Source: an uncultured Altererythrobacter sp.
GTDB taxonomy: Bacteria; Pseudomonadota; Alphaproteobacteria; Sphingomonadales; Sphingomonadaceae
Assembly (NCBI GenBank): GCA_913056125.1
Contig: CAJXNC010000009.1
Span: 1 to 64,000, forward strand
Reading direction: 5' to 3'
Length of the DNA: 64,000 nt
Shown: one piece after another, positions 54,497 through 62,341 of the stretch
How positions within the stretch are numbered: the first letter of the stretch is position 1
Layout: every line of letters begins with the position of its first letter
Made by a program: the position numbers and the translations under genes
The notes under the pieces: model-generated
Told to the model about the DNA's origin: nothing
Database searches by the model: none
The model's input: the letters and a program-made list of their open reading frames with translations, nothing else

Positions 54497-55876
54497 ATGA
54501 ATACCGCCGCCCGCCCCCTGACCCGTGCGAGCATTTTCGCGCAGGCCTGGCCGATCATGCTCGGACAAGCCTCGATCCCGCTCGTCGGCGTGGTCGATGC
54601 GACAGTGATCGGTCGCACAGGCGATGCCGCAGCACTGGCCGGCGTGGCGCTGGGTGCGACGATCATCACGCTGATGTTCTGGAGCTTCGGTTTCCTGCGC
54701 ATGGGCATGACCGGCCTCACCAGCCAGGCCGATGGCTCCGGAGACAGGCAAGAGGTCGAGGCGCTGCTGCTGCGCTCGCTGGCGATCGGCGGGGCCATCG
54801 GCCTTGTCCTCACCCTGTTGCAGCAACCGCTTTCCGCGCTGGCATTCGCAGTGCTGGCGGGCGGGGAGACGGTCACTGCGGAGGCTTCTGCCTATGTCTC
54901 GGCGCGTTTCTTCGGTGCACCGGCCGCGCTTTGCGTCTTCGCCATCAATGGCTGGCTTCTGGGGCTTGGCCGCACGCGCGAAGCGCTGGTGCTGCAAGTG
55001 GTAATGAATATCGCCAATGTCGCGCTCGATATCTGGCTCGTCTGGGGGCTTGGCTATGGCGCCTTGGGCGTCGGTATCGGCACCGCGGGCGCGGAATGGA
55101 TCGCGCTGGTCACCGGACTGCTGGTCGCCGGACGCGTGGCAGGAGGCGGAATGCTGGCAGTGTTGCGCCGCGTGCCGCGCGCGGCGGTGACCGAGCGGGC
55201 CGCCCTCGCCCGCCTGTTCGCAGTCAATCGCGACATCATGATCCGCACGCTGGCACTGCTTTTCATGTTCACCTGGTATGCCAATGCCGGGGCACGGCTC
55301 GGCGCGCGCGAGCTGGCAGCCAATCACGTGCTCCTGCAATTCATCAACCTCGCCGCCTTCATCCTCGATGCCTTCGCCTTCACCGCCGAAAGCCGCGTCG
55401 GCAATGCCATTGGCGCAGGCTCGAAGAGACAGTTCCTGCGCGGAGCACGGCTGGCGACCGAGTTCTCTTTCCTGTCGGGCCTCGCCCTGTGCCTGCTCTT
55501 CCTGTTTGCAGGCGAGTCGGTAATAGGCCTCATCACCACCGATCCAGGCGTCCGCGCAGAAGCCATGCGCTTCCTTCCCTTGGCTGCGCTGATCCCGCTT
55601 CTTGGAATGCCTAGCTGGATGCTCGACGGCATCTTCATCGGTGCCACCAGGGGCAAGGCGCTGCGCAATGCCGGCGTGGTCGCGACCGTGCTCTATATCG
55701 CGCTCGACCTCGCCCTGCGACCTCAGGGAAACCTCGGAGTCTGGCTGGCTTTTTGCGCGAGCTATGTCCTGCGCGCCGGAGCACTCGCCTGTTACCTGCC
55801 GGCACTGCTGCGCGATATCGAGGAGCGGGCCGTCGCAAAGCACCTTGACGATGCCCCCGCCGACAAGGCTGAATAG
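54497..55876 (+). CDS. MATE family efflux transporter (DinF-like)
   Basis: 459 residues, twelve predicted helices in two MatE repeats. QAWPIMLGQASIPLVGVVDATVIGRTGDAAALAGVALG opens helix 1-2 in the DinF/NorM pattern (quoted here in two parts around residues 17-55). It exports cations, drugs or metabolites against Na+ or H+. It starts at ATG 54497, 37 bases after the sugar dehydrogenase. The next gene starts four bases after its stop. Confidence 0.9.
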   Translation: MNTAARPLTRASIFAQAWPIMLGQASIPLVGVVDATVIGRTGDAAALAGVALGATIITLMFWSFGFLRMGMTGLTSQADGSGDRQEVEALLLRSLAIGGAIGLVLTLLQQPLSALAFAVLAGGETVTAEASAYVSARFFGAPAALCVFAINGWLLGLGRTREALVLQVVMNIANVALDIWLVWGLGYGALGVGIGTAGAEWIALVTGLLVAGRVAGGGMLAVLRRVPRAAVTERAALARLFAVNRDIMIRTLALLFMFTWYANAGARLGARELAANHVLLQFINLAAFILDAFAFTAESRVGNAIGAGSKRQFLRGARLATEFSFLSGLALCLLFLFAGESVIGLITTDPGVRAEAMRFLPLAALIPLLGMPSWMLDGIFIGATRGKALRNAGVVATVLYIALDLALRPQGNLGVWLAFCASYVLRAGALACYLPALLRDIEERAVAKHLDDAPADKAE

Positions 55877-55880
55877 GCGC

Positions 55881-56447
55881 ATGACTGGACCGACAAAGCG
55901 ATTCATGCTCGCCTGCCAGGGGATTGCACTGCATGTGCTGGCAGCGCTCGCCTGCCTTGCCCTTGCCGTCCCTGCCAGCGCGCAGGTCAGTGTCAGCTTT
56001 CACAGCTTCAACGGTTCGGTGCTGTTCGGCCGCTTTCCCCACACTTTCGTGGTGTTCAGCGGTACTCTCGATGAAACGGGCGAGGAGGTGGACGAGAATT
56101 TCGGCTTTTCCGCCCGGCGCACTTCTGCGGCAATCACGGGTGGCCCGGCAGAACATATCGTGATGACCGAGGAAGAACGGCAGATACGCCGTACCAATCG
56201 CCATTTCACGATTGCCATCACCGACGAGAAATATCGCGAGATGCGCGCCGAGGTCGAACGCTGGCGCGATCATCCGGGCAAGTTCTACGACCTAGACGAG
56301 AACAACTGCATCCATTTCGTCGCTCGCATGGCGGAGATGGTCGGCCTCACCTCGGATGTGCCCGAAGACTATCTCAGGAAGCCCAAGGCCTGGCTCAATT
56401 ACGTCACCCGCCAGAACCCGCAGCTGGGCGTAGCCGAGATAGATTGA
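55881..56447 (+). CDS. Secreted protein with a possible papain-like (NNC...) motif
   Basis: 188 residues from ATG 55881. A hydrophobic leader (CQGIALHVLAALACLALAV, cleavage near ASAQ) precedes a domain with HTFVVFSGTL near the start and YDLDENNCIHFVARMAEMVGL near residue 150. A conserved NNC next to a helix, with an upstream His, is the pattern of permuted NlpC/P60 and DUF4105-like thiol hydrolases, so a periplasmic peptidase or amidase is conceivable. I do not recognise a named family. Follows the MATE gene by four bases, likely one operon. Confidence 0.7.
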   Translation: MTGPTKRFMLACQGIALHVLAALACLALAVPASAQVSVSFHSFNGSVLFGRFPHTFVVFSGTLDETGEEVDENFGFSARRTSAAITGGPAEHIVMTEEERQIRRTNRHFTIAITDEKYREMRAEVERWRDHPGKFYDLDENNCIHFVARMAEMVGLTSDVPEDYLRKPKAWLNYVTRQNPQLGVAEID

Positions 56448-56525
56448 CCGCCTGATAGTCGATCTGCGTTGCGATGCGGCGCTACGCCTGTTAGGCGCGC
56501 CCGCACTTTTCAAGCGGAGCGGAAG

Positions 56526-57740
56526 ATGTCCGATATCAAGCGTGTGGTCCTCGCCTATTCCGGCGGTCTCGACACCAGCGTTATTGCCAAGTGGCTCGAA
56601 AGCGAACGCGGCCTCGAAGTCGTCACCTTTACGGCCGATCTCGGCCAGGGCGAAGAGATCGAGCCTGCGCGCGAAAAGGCGCGCGCCATGGGTATCCCCG
56701 ACAAGCACATTTATATCGAGGACCTGCGCGAGGAATTCGTGCGCGACTTCGTCTTCCCGATGTTCCGCGCCAATGCCCGCTATGAGGGCGACTATTTGCT
56801 CGGCACCTCGATCGCCCGCCCGCTGATTTCCAAGCGCTTGGTCGAAATCGCGCATGAGACCGGCGCCGATGCCATCGCCCATGGCGCCACCGGCAAAGGC
56901 AATGACCAGGTCCGCTTCGAACTGTCGGCCTATGCGCTCGATCCCGATATCAAGGTCATCGCGCCGTGGCGCGAATGGGACCTCACCAGCCGCACCGCAC
57001 TGATCGAATGGGCCGAGTCCCACCAGATCATGGTCCCCAAGGACAAGCGCGGCGAAAGCCCCTTCTCCACCGATGCCAATCTGTTGCACACCTCGTCCGA
57101 GGGCAAGGTGCTTGAGGATCCGTGGCAAGAGACGCCCGACTACGTCTACTCGCGCACGGTCGACCCTGAGCATGCGCCGGACAAGGCCGAATATGTCGAG
57201 ATCGGCTTCGAGAAGGGTGACGGCGTATCGCTGAACGGTGAGGCAATGAGCCCCGCCACCTTGCTGACCGCGCTCAACGAGCTTGGCTACAAGCACGGCA
57301 TTGGCCGCCTCGACCTGGTCGAGAACCGCTTCGTCGGCATGAAGAGCCGCGGCATGTACGAAACTCCGGGCGGCACGATCTACGCCGTTGCCCATCGCGG
57401 CATCGAACAGATCACGCTCGATCGCGGCGCAGCGCACCTCAAGGACGAGCTGATGCCGAAATATGCCGAGCTCATCTATAATGGCTTCTGGTACAGCCCC
57501 GAGCGCGAAATGCTGCAGGCCGCCATCGACCTGTCGCAACAGAAGGTTTCGGGCACGGTGCGCCTCAAGCTCTACAAGGGCAATGCGATCCTGGTCGGCC
57601 GCAAGAGCCCCAACTCGCTCTATTCGGAGGCGCATGTCACCTTCGAGGACGATGCCGGCGCCTACGACCAGAAGGACGCTGCGGGCTTCATCAAGCTGAA
57701 CGCCCTCAGGCTGCGACTCCTCGCCCAAAGAGATAAGTAG
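56526..57740 (+). CDS. argG: Argininosuccinate synthase
   Basis: 404 residues from ATG 56526, with GGAAG just upstream. It joins citrulline and aspartate with ATP in arginine synthesis. P-loop-like AYSGGLDTS (residues 9-17), [10 protein letters not shown] (about 36-45), [14 protein letters not shown] (about 120-133) and the family length are all present. Confidence 0.97.
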   Translation: MSDIKRVVLAYSGGLDTSVIAKWLESERGLEVVTFTADLGQGEEIEPAREKARAMGIPDKHIYIEDLREEFVRDFVFPMFRANARYEGDYLLGTSIARPLISKRLVEIAHETGADAIAHGATGKGNDQVRFELSAYALDPDIKVIAPWREWDLTSRTALIEWAESHQIMVPKDKRGESPFSTDANLLHTSSEGKVLEDPWQETPDYVYSRTVDPEHAPDKAEYVEIGFEKGDGVSLNGEAMSPATLLTALNELGYKHGIGRLDLVENRFVGMKSRGMYETPGGTIYAVAHRGIEQITLDRGAAHLKDELMPKYAELIYNGFWYSPEREMLQAAIDLSQQKVSGTVRLKLYKGNAILVGRKSPNSLYSEAHVTFEDDAGAYDQKDAAGFIKLNALRLRLLAQRDK

Positions 57741-57836
57741 GGCGCGACCGCAAATAGAGTCACATTTTTGCCATGCTGCAGGTGCAAATTTGTGAGCATC
57801 TGCAATAACTTGGCAAGAACGCGATGAGCCGTTGAC

Positions 57837-57879
57837 TTATCCACTCTTGTCCACTGGCAATTGGCCTGAAAGTGGATAA
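57837..57879. repeat. Inverted repeat resembling paired DnaA boxes
   Basis: TTATCCACT (57837-57845) and its exact complement AGTGGATAA (57871-57879), 25 bases apart. Each arm matches the DnaA box TTATCCACA at eight of nine positions. It lies at the start of the structured intergenic region. Confidence 0.45.
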
Positions 57880-58350
57880 ATCGCAGGCTGCGCTATTGCC
57901 CGACTCGGTCCGGCGACGCATCATCCAGACATCGACAACGGAAAGCTTCTTCGGAACAGTCGCCTGCCGATTGGGAAGATGAAAACGGAAGATGTCGACG
58001 CGGCGGTGAAGAACCGGAGCGGAGTAGGAATGGGGAAAGCGAAGGCCCGGAAGGGCTGGAGTGGAAGCCGGACTGTTGAGACCGCACCAGCTACATCGTC
58101 GGAAAGGCCGGACGGCAAGGTCGGCTGTCGAGGTTTCGCTGTGCTCCCTGGCATGTGTGGAACCGCTTGAGACAGCAGGTTGCAGTCTCCGGTCTCGGAT
58201 TGACGAACGGCAAGGGAGAGGTCTTCGGACCATACCCGGTCGCGAAACGATCCGGCACCGGCGCGAGCGCCGGGCGACATAGCCGCGAGCCTGCCTTGCG
58301 GCGACACGCCAGGCGATAAGCGTCCTTCGGGACCCACCGCCGGTGAGAGT

Positions 58351-58390
58351 GGGGTCAGCAGCAATGCTGGCCCCATTTCTCTTTTCCCGC
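58351..58390 (+). terminator. Terminator closing the structured intergenic region
   Basis: GGGGTCAGCA (58351-58360), GCAA loop, TGCTGGCCCC (58365-58374), one G-U pair, then ATTTCTCTTTTC. It is about 610 bases after argG and 215 before rlpA, so it most likely ends a separate transcript. Confidence 0.6.
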
Positions 58391-58588
58391 CCTCAAATTC
58401 CACTTGCGCGACGCTTCGGGGAACCGATTCCCCATGCCAATTGGTGCAATCTGCGGCACGATCAATCCACAGACGCGCCACCACTCATCGCATTTTCGTT
58501 TCATTTCGCGTCCGATTCGATGGATTCGAGCGCCAATCCGCCGGGCAAATTTGGAACTGGTCATCCTTTGCGGGTAAAGGCGACCTCC

Positions 58589-59170
58589 ATGACGAGCGGG
58601 AGGCCATTCCTGTCCTTCTCGCGCCGCGGCCTGGCCGCTGGCGCCCTCGCCACCCTATTGCCTTTCACCCTGCCCGCGCTTGCCCAGCAGCCCGAGCCGC
58701 TCGCTTTGGTCGCCACCGAGCAGCTGCTGGAGGATCCCGGCGCGCCCGTGATCCTCACGCCCAATGCGGACCTTCCTTTCGACCAGGCCTTTGCGAACCT
58801 GCCCGACCCCTCGCTAGATCCGGCGATTCCGGGACATGCGGTGGACCTCTCCACCATCGAGCCGCCGCAAATCTCCACCTCGCTTGGCAATGGCGTCGCC
58901 TCCTATTACGGGCGCCGCTTCCACGGCCGCACCACGGCGAGCGGAGAAGCCTTCGACATGAATGCCTATACCGCCGCGCACAAGACGCTGCCATTCGGCT
59001 CCATGGTCCGCGTGACCAACCCGCGCAATGGCCGCTCGGTCGTGGTCCGCGTCAACGATCGCGGGCCCTATGTCCGCGGACGCGAGATCGACCTGTCGCG
59101 CGCCGCCGCAGAGGAACTCGGCATCGTCCGCGCGGGTCATGGCGAGGTCGAATTGGAGTTGCTCAGCTAA
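58589..59170 (+). CDS. RlpA-like septal ring lytic transglycosylase
   Basis: 193 residues from ATG 58589, with AAAGG nine bases upstream. A twin-arginine-type leader ([15 protein letters not shown]) is followed by a double-psi beta-barrel of about 90 residues: [57 protein letters not shown]. The catalytic Asp in NDRGP is present. It cleaves naked glycan in the septal or periplasmic wall. Related proteins often carry a SPOR domain; none is seen here. The in-frame upstream extension to 58343 overlaps the hairpins and is not credible. Confidence 0.9.
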   Translation: MTSGRPFLSFSRRGLAAGALATLLPFTLPALAQQPEPLALVATEQLLEDPGAPVILTPNADLPFDQAFANLPDPSLDPAIPGHAVDLSTIEPPQISTSLGNGVASYYGRRFHGRTTASGEAFDMNAYTAAHKTLPFGSMVRVTNPRNGRSVVVRVNDRGPYVRGREIDLSRAAAEELGIVRAGHGEVELELLS

Positions 59171-59187
59171 GCTGATACCTTCCCCGC

Positions 59188-59493
59188 ATGTTCGTACCCA
59201 TCTGGCTGATCGTCCTCACCGGCATGCTTGTCGTCGCGCTGGCGCTGGCCGCCTTCCGACCACGCGACAGCGGGGACATGCTGGAGGAGCAGCGCCGCAA
59301 CGCCCCCACGCCCCCGCCACCGGCACTTGGCCCGGGCGAAGAGCTGGACGAGGCCAAGGTCATGGCGCTCCCGCAAGTGCAGGATGCGCTGCGCCGCCGC
59401 CGCAAGATCGAGGCGATCCGTTACGTCCGCGAGGCGACCGGGCTTGGCCTCAAGGAGAGCAAGCTGCTGGTCGAGCGCCACACGCGGTCCTGA
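59188..59493 (+). CDS. Membrane-anchored protein with an L7/L12 C-terminal-like segment
   Basis: 101 residues. An N-terminal membrane helix (PIWLIVLTGMLVVALALAAF) is followed by a Pro-rich linker (APTPPPPALGPG) and a C-terminal segment, KIEAIRYVREATGLGLKESK at residues 72-91, that closely resembles the ribosomal protein L7/L12 C-terminal domain (K..IK.VRE.TGLGLKEAK.LVE). It is not ribosomal L7/L12: it lacks the N-terminal dimerisation domain and is anchored in the membrane. Function unknown. Seventeen bases after rlpA, so possibly cotranscribed. Confidence 0.8.
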   Translation: MFVPIWLIVLTGMLVVALALAAFRPRDSGDMLEEQRRNAPTPPPPALGPGEELDEAKVMALPQVQDALRRRRKIEAIRYVREATGLGLKESKLLVERHTRS

Positions 59494-59500
59494 GTTAGGC

Positions 59501-59923
59501 CTACCCCTCGAGCACGCCCTTGATCGCGCCGTCGGGGAAGACCTGCGTCGCCACGCTCACTTCATAGGCTTCGGGATTGTCGACCAGCGCTTGCGCCATG
59601 GCCGCGTCCAGCACCAGGCAGCCGCCGCTCGCACCGTCCACCGGCGCTTCGAGCTCGACCACGTCCGCTCCGCGCGTGATATGCGCCGCGGTCACGCCGG
59701 GCAGGCCCGCCGCATTGAGCATGTAGCACATGCGTCCCTCGCCCGGATCCACCGTCAGGGTGATCTTGCCGCTATGGCTGGGGCCGGTCAGCTTGGCGAA
59801 AAGCACGGCATCCGGGCTTTGTTGCGCCGCTGCGGGGGTGGAGGAGATTGCGGAGGACATGGCGGCCACGCCCAGCGCCAGGCTCGCGAAAAGGGCATTC
59901 TTGCTGTTCAACAGGTGATGCAT
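59501..59923 (-). CDS. CHRD-domain secreted protein
   Basis: 140 residues from ATG 59923. Signal peptide (cleavage near PAAAQ). The CHRD fold is indicated by HSGKITLTVDPGEGRMCYML, TAAHITRGA and the closing NPEAYEVSVATQVFPDGAIKGVLEG. Two cysteines (MCYML, GGCLV) may form a disulfide. The domain is named from chordin; bacterial roles are unknown. Converges with the L7/L12-like gene, seven bases away. Confidence 0.85.
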   Translation of the reverse strand: MHHLLNSKNALFASLALGVAAMSSAISSTPAAAQQSPDAVLFAKLTGPSHSGKITLTVDPGEGRMCYMLNAAGLPGVTAAHITRGADVVELEAPVDGASGGCLVLDAAMAQALVDNPEAYEVSVATQVFPDGAIKGVLEG

Positions 59924-60054
59924 CGTCAGTCTCCCATTTGTTTCACGGGAGGCGATGCCGGCGCCATGGCGTCGAGAGACGCGTCGCCGGCGGCGCCTCG
60001 GCGTGCGAGATTGGAACACTCGGTGCGGGTTTCAAGATAGCCTTTTGTCTCCCC

Positions 60055-60085
60055 CTAACCCCTCACACCTGACACACTGTCCTGA
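60055..60085. repeat. 31-base dispersed repeat, copy 2
   Basis: Matches 27960-27990 at 30 of 31 positions. Here it supplies the last nine codons and stop codon of the gene at 60055-61293 (C-terminus QDSVSGVRG). Confidence 0.7.
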
Positions 60086-61293
60086 TCCGAAAACTCCTCC
60101 GCCGCGTTTTCCTCCTCGTCCTCGTCCGTCCCGCGCAGCCACCACTCCGCCTCGCCCGCCTCGAAAGCGCGCACTTGCGCCTCCTCGACCTCGTCATAGG
60201 GTCGCAGCGCAGAATATGGCGGCGCATCCACCGGGCGCGCCTGTTCCATCGCCTCCACCCGCCGGAACCAGGGCGAGAGATATTCGCCGCGGATCCAGTG
60301 CGCGGGATCGGCCCGGTCCGCCAATTGCTCTTCGGTAAACTGGTCCGCGCGGCACGCTTCGGCCGCAGGGGAGCCGCAGGCCAGGCAGTCCTCCTCGCGC
60401 AGCTCGCACGGAGACATACCGGGCAGGTCCTCGCCCGCTTCGAGCGCTGCCAGCGCGGAATCGAAGTCCCCTTCGCCAATGGCGGGAGCCTCCTCCCCCG
60501 CCAGGTCTTCAACTTTGCGGTCGAGCCGCGCGAGATGCGCCAGCAGCAGGCGGGAATCGAAGCGTCGCCGCGTGGCGACCTCCTCGCCATGGTAGAAGAC
60601 GCTCTCCTCCACGCCCTCGAGCGCGCGCTCGGCCAGCACCTGTTCGGCATGGGCCCGGGCGAGCAGGATCGCGGCATCCCACAGGCGAGCGAAGTCCGGG
60701 AAGCGCCGCCGTGCGCGATAGGCCGAATTGGTCGAGACCCCGACCCGCGCGCAGGCCGAACGGACATTGCCATTGTGCGAGAGATGCTCGCAGAACTGCG
60801 CCTGCCGTTCGGGGGTGAGGTACGGATCGGGTCCGGGCCTCGCCCGCTCAGCAAAAGTGGGAACCGGTTTTGCGCCCGGAGTGGGCGACACAAGATCGCC
60901 ATCGGTGAGGGATTGGCCCACCCCGCTGCGACTAGCCTCGCCTTCGGCTTGGGAAGTCTCGCTCCCCTCCCGCATGCGGGAGGGGCTGGGGGTGGGCACG
61001 AGACCACTCGCGCCCTCCACCTGCCCGTTCGCCTCGAGCGAAGTCGAGAGGCCGGACGGTCCCAACGTGTCTCGACTACGCTCGACACGAACGGAACTGT
61101 GGGGCACGAGACCGCTCGCGTCGTCCACCTCCCACCCCCGCCCCGCAGGATGGGCTAGTTCATACCCCCGCGCGGCCTGGTCACTCCCTTCATGCCGTTC
61201 GCCCCGAGCGTGTCGAGGGGGAACGGCGTCATCTGGCTCATCAGGAATATCCCCCGGAAGCGTGAAACGATCGATTTGCGGCTGGTGAGTCAT
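60055..61293 (-). CDS. HTH/terminase-small-subunit-like protein with REP-derived N-terminal insert
   Basis: 412 residues from ATG 61293, which has AAGGA nine bases upstream. Residues 1-22 look genuine (THQPQIDRFTLPGDIPDEP). Residues about 23-130 are low in structure and correspond to palindromic repeats (61195-61226, 61025-61094, 60964-60985) translated in frame. From about 155 the conserved core begins: LTPERQAQFCEHLSHNGNVRSACARVGVSTNSAYRARRRFPDFARLWDAA is a helix-turn-helix resembling phage terminase small subunits (seen around residues 155-205). An acidic half follows, with ECLACG-like cysteines, ending in QDSVSGVRG. Likely a DNA-binding protein of unknown role; other start sites nearer the core cannot be excluded. 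Confidence 0.7.
   Translation of the reverse strand: MTHQPQIDRFTLPGDIPDEPDDAVPPRHARGERHEGSDQAARGYELAHPAGRGWEVDDASGLVPHSSVRVERSRDTLGPSGLSTSLEANGQVEGASGLVPTPSPSRMREGSETSQAEGEASRSGVGQSLTDGDLVSPTPGAKPVPTFAERARPGPDPYLTPERQAQFCEHLSHNGNVRSACARVGVSTNSAYRARRRFPDFARLWDAAILLARAHAEQVLAERALEGVEESVFYHGEEVATRRRFDSRLLLAHLARLDRKVEDLAGEEAPAIGEGDFDSALAALEAGEDLPGMSPCELREEDCLACGSPAAEACRADQFTEEQLADRADPAHWIRGEYLSPWFRRVEAMEQARPVDAPPYSALRPYDEVEEAQVRAFEAGEAEWWLRGTDEDEEENAAEEFSDQDSVSGVRG
60964..60985. repeat. Perfect 22-base palindrome inside the coding region
   Basis: CCCCTCCCGC-ATGCGGGAGGGG reads identically on both strands and lies in frame within the gene at 60055-61293. It is followed by GCTGGGGGTGGG, a common extragenic repeat element of this type. 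Confidence 0.8.
61025..61094. repeat. REP-like double hairpin inside the coding region
   Basis: Outer arms CCGTTCG (61025-61031) and CGAACGG (61088-61094) enclose two smaller inverted repeats: GCCTCGAGCGAAGTCGAGAGGC (61031-61052, imperfect; quoted by position, key arms CTCGA/TCGAG) and CGTGTC/GACACG (61066-61089). This is the structure of a REP doublet. Confidence 0.75.
61195..61226. repeat. REP-like hairpin inside the coding region
   Basis: CCGTTC (61195-61200) pairs with GAACGG (61221-61226), with inner CCCC/GGGG arms. Its outer arm is the same CCGTTC as in the element at 61025-61094, so it is probably another copy of the family. Confidence 0.65.
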
Positions 61294-61370
61294 AAAGCGT
61301 CCTTACGTGGTTCACAGAACCGCGCAGGGAGGCACATTTATGGGGATGTAGGACAGCGAAACACACTTCC

Positions 61371-61453
61371 CCGTCACCCCGGCCGCCGAGCCGGGGTCCA
61401 GCTTCCTTGAAGCAGGGAGCCTGAGTAGCCTTGCCCCGGTTCAAGCCCGGGGC
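61371..61453. repeat. Paired GTCACCCCGG-type extragenic palindromes
   Basis: Two inverted repeats: CCCCGGC/GCCGGGG (61377-61396) and GCCCCGG/CCGGGGC (61433-61453), in a spacer between two minus-strand genes. The bases GTCACCCCGG match the flank of the element at 63380-63398 read in reverse. Confidence 0.65.
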
Positions 61454-61464
61454 GACGACAAGTG

Positions 61465-61605
61465 TCAGTCCACGGCGAAGCGCCGCCGATGATCGGAGAA
61501 CCGCTCCCCATCCTTGCGTTCGGTGCGGTGCCCGTTGACCTTCCACGGCTTGCACAGCTTGCACCCGGCGCGGGCGTTGCGCGGGCGGTGACGTTTATGA
61601 TGCAC
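61465..61605 (-). CDS. Small basic CxxC protein
   Basis: 46 residues from GTG 61605, with AAAGG nine bases upstream. It is very basic at the N-terminus (HHKRHRPRNARAGC) and carries CKLCKPWKVNGHRTER, then RFSDHRRRF. The CxxC with flanking basic residues suggests a zinc or nucleic-acid-binding minidomain. I believe similar short proteins occur in other alphaproteobacteria, but cannot search. Found by reading the strand directly. Confidence 0.65.
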   Translation of the reverse strand: MHHKRHRPRNARAGCKLCKPWKVNGHRTERKDGERFSDHRRRFAVD

Positions 61606-61810
61606 GGAACTCAGCCTTTCTCTCCGCCGGCTGCTGGCGAAGCGGGCCGGTTAGGCGCGTCGAGCGAATTTGGCAAGCAAGGCATGGGAATTACGAAGCT
61701 GTCGGGTTGCAGTTTTTCGGACATAAAGGCCTCGCTTGGTTCTAGGCAAAGCCCGCAGCGAGGCAGATTTCTGGGGGGTGTAGGAAAGGGTGGATCGAAA
61801 GCTAATCTTC

Positions 61811-62341
61811 TCAGCCGTCTGGCGCTTTTCTCTCTGCAGAAGTGGCTTTGTCGTCCAACAGAGTAAGTAGATTTGTGAAATTGACGATGCCCCAACACTC
61901 TCTAATAGTCATAGAAATTAATACATACATCCAAAAACTTGAAAGCAAACGCGAAAATTCACGATTCCAAATCTCAAATTTTAATCCGCCGGAAGCCATT
62001 ATTGCAATGTAAACAACGCAACAAAACAGTATAAGAATGGCCATCTGAAAACCATACACGTAATCTGATAATGGGTTTTGCTCGGAAATTATCCTTTCTC
62101 GAAACTCTCTATTGTTTAAGATTGTGGATGCACGAGCAGTCCAGGCAAATGCCATGCCTGCCAGAATCGATGCAGCGGGAAAGAGCGCTCTCTGAGCAAA
62201 GCTGAATCCATCTACAGAAAGACCGAAGACCAGCAAAAGTGCGATGGTTAGATCAAGCAAGACCCACTTTGACAACAACAAGCGATAGCCGATCTTCCGG
62301 CCAGACTTAGCGCGAAACCAAGGCCAGAACTCTTCAATCAT
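61811..62341 (-). CDS. Four-helix membrane protein of unknown function
   Basis: 176 residues from ATG 62341, overlapping the upstream stop by eight bases; ATG 62383 is an alternative with an N-terminal extension of 14 residues. Four hydrophobic segments: WVLLDLTIALLLVFGLSV (about 24-41), ALFPAASILAGMAFAWTA (about 51-68), FQMAILILFCCVVYIAIMA (about 95-115) and FWMYVLISMTIRECWGIV (about 133-150). The AT content is visibly higher than in flanking genes, which suggests acquisition. I do not recognise it. Confidence 0.65.
   Translation of the reverse strand: MIEEFWPWFRAKSGRKIGYRLLLSKWVLLDLTIALLLVFGLSVDGFSFAQRALFPAASILAGMAFAWTARASTILNNREFRERIISEQNPLSDYVYGFQMAILILFCCVVYIAIMASGGLKFEIWNREFSRLLSSFWMYVLISMTIRECWGIVNFTNLLTLLDDKATSAERKAPDG

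Larger units (their letters stand above)
57741..58588 (+). ncRNA. Gene-free 848-base region with a candidate structured RNA
   Basis: No reading frame here has recognisable content. From about 57880 to 58374 the plus strand is purine-rich and holds stable hairpins: GGCCC-GGAA-GGGCT (58044-58057), CCGGCG-CGAG-CGCCGG (58258-58273), GCCGC/GCGGC (58282-58302), GTCC-TTCG-GGAC (58322-58333) and a terminal ten-base-pair hairpin with GCAA loop (58351-58374) followed by ATTTCTCTTTT. The GNRA and UUCG loops plus a terminator fit a transcribed structured RNA of about 500 bases. It lacks the RNase P, tmRNA, SRP and 6S signatures. A further hairpin, GGGGAA-CCGA-TTCCCC, lies at 58418-58433. Its 5' end and function are unknown. 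Confidence 0.4.

Noticed and set aside
57741-58374. tmRNA, RNase P RNA or 4.5S RNA in the gene-free region
   Set aside because: None of the conserved blocks (RNase P GAAAGTCCGGGCTCC-type, tmRNA tag codons, SRP GGAAGCAG-type) is present.
57921-58484. 187-residue minus-strand open frame in the argG-rlpA gap
   Set aside because: Crosses the terminator and hairpins and has no ribosome-binding site or protein-like composition.
58343-58588. In-frame N-terminal extension of RlpA
   Set aside because: Covers a terminator hairpin; the ATG at 58589 has the signal peptide and ribosome-binding site.
61241-61564. 107-residue minus-strand open frame upstream of the HTH gene
   Set aside because: Runs through extragenic palindromes; the 46-residue CxxC gene in another frame is the better call.
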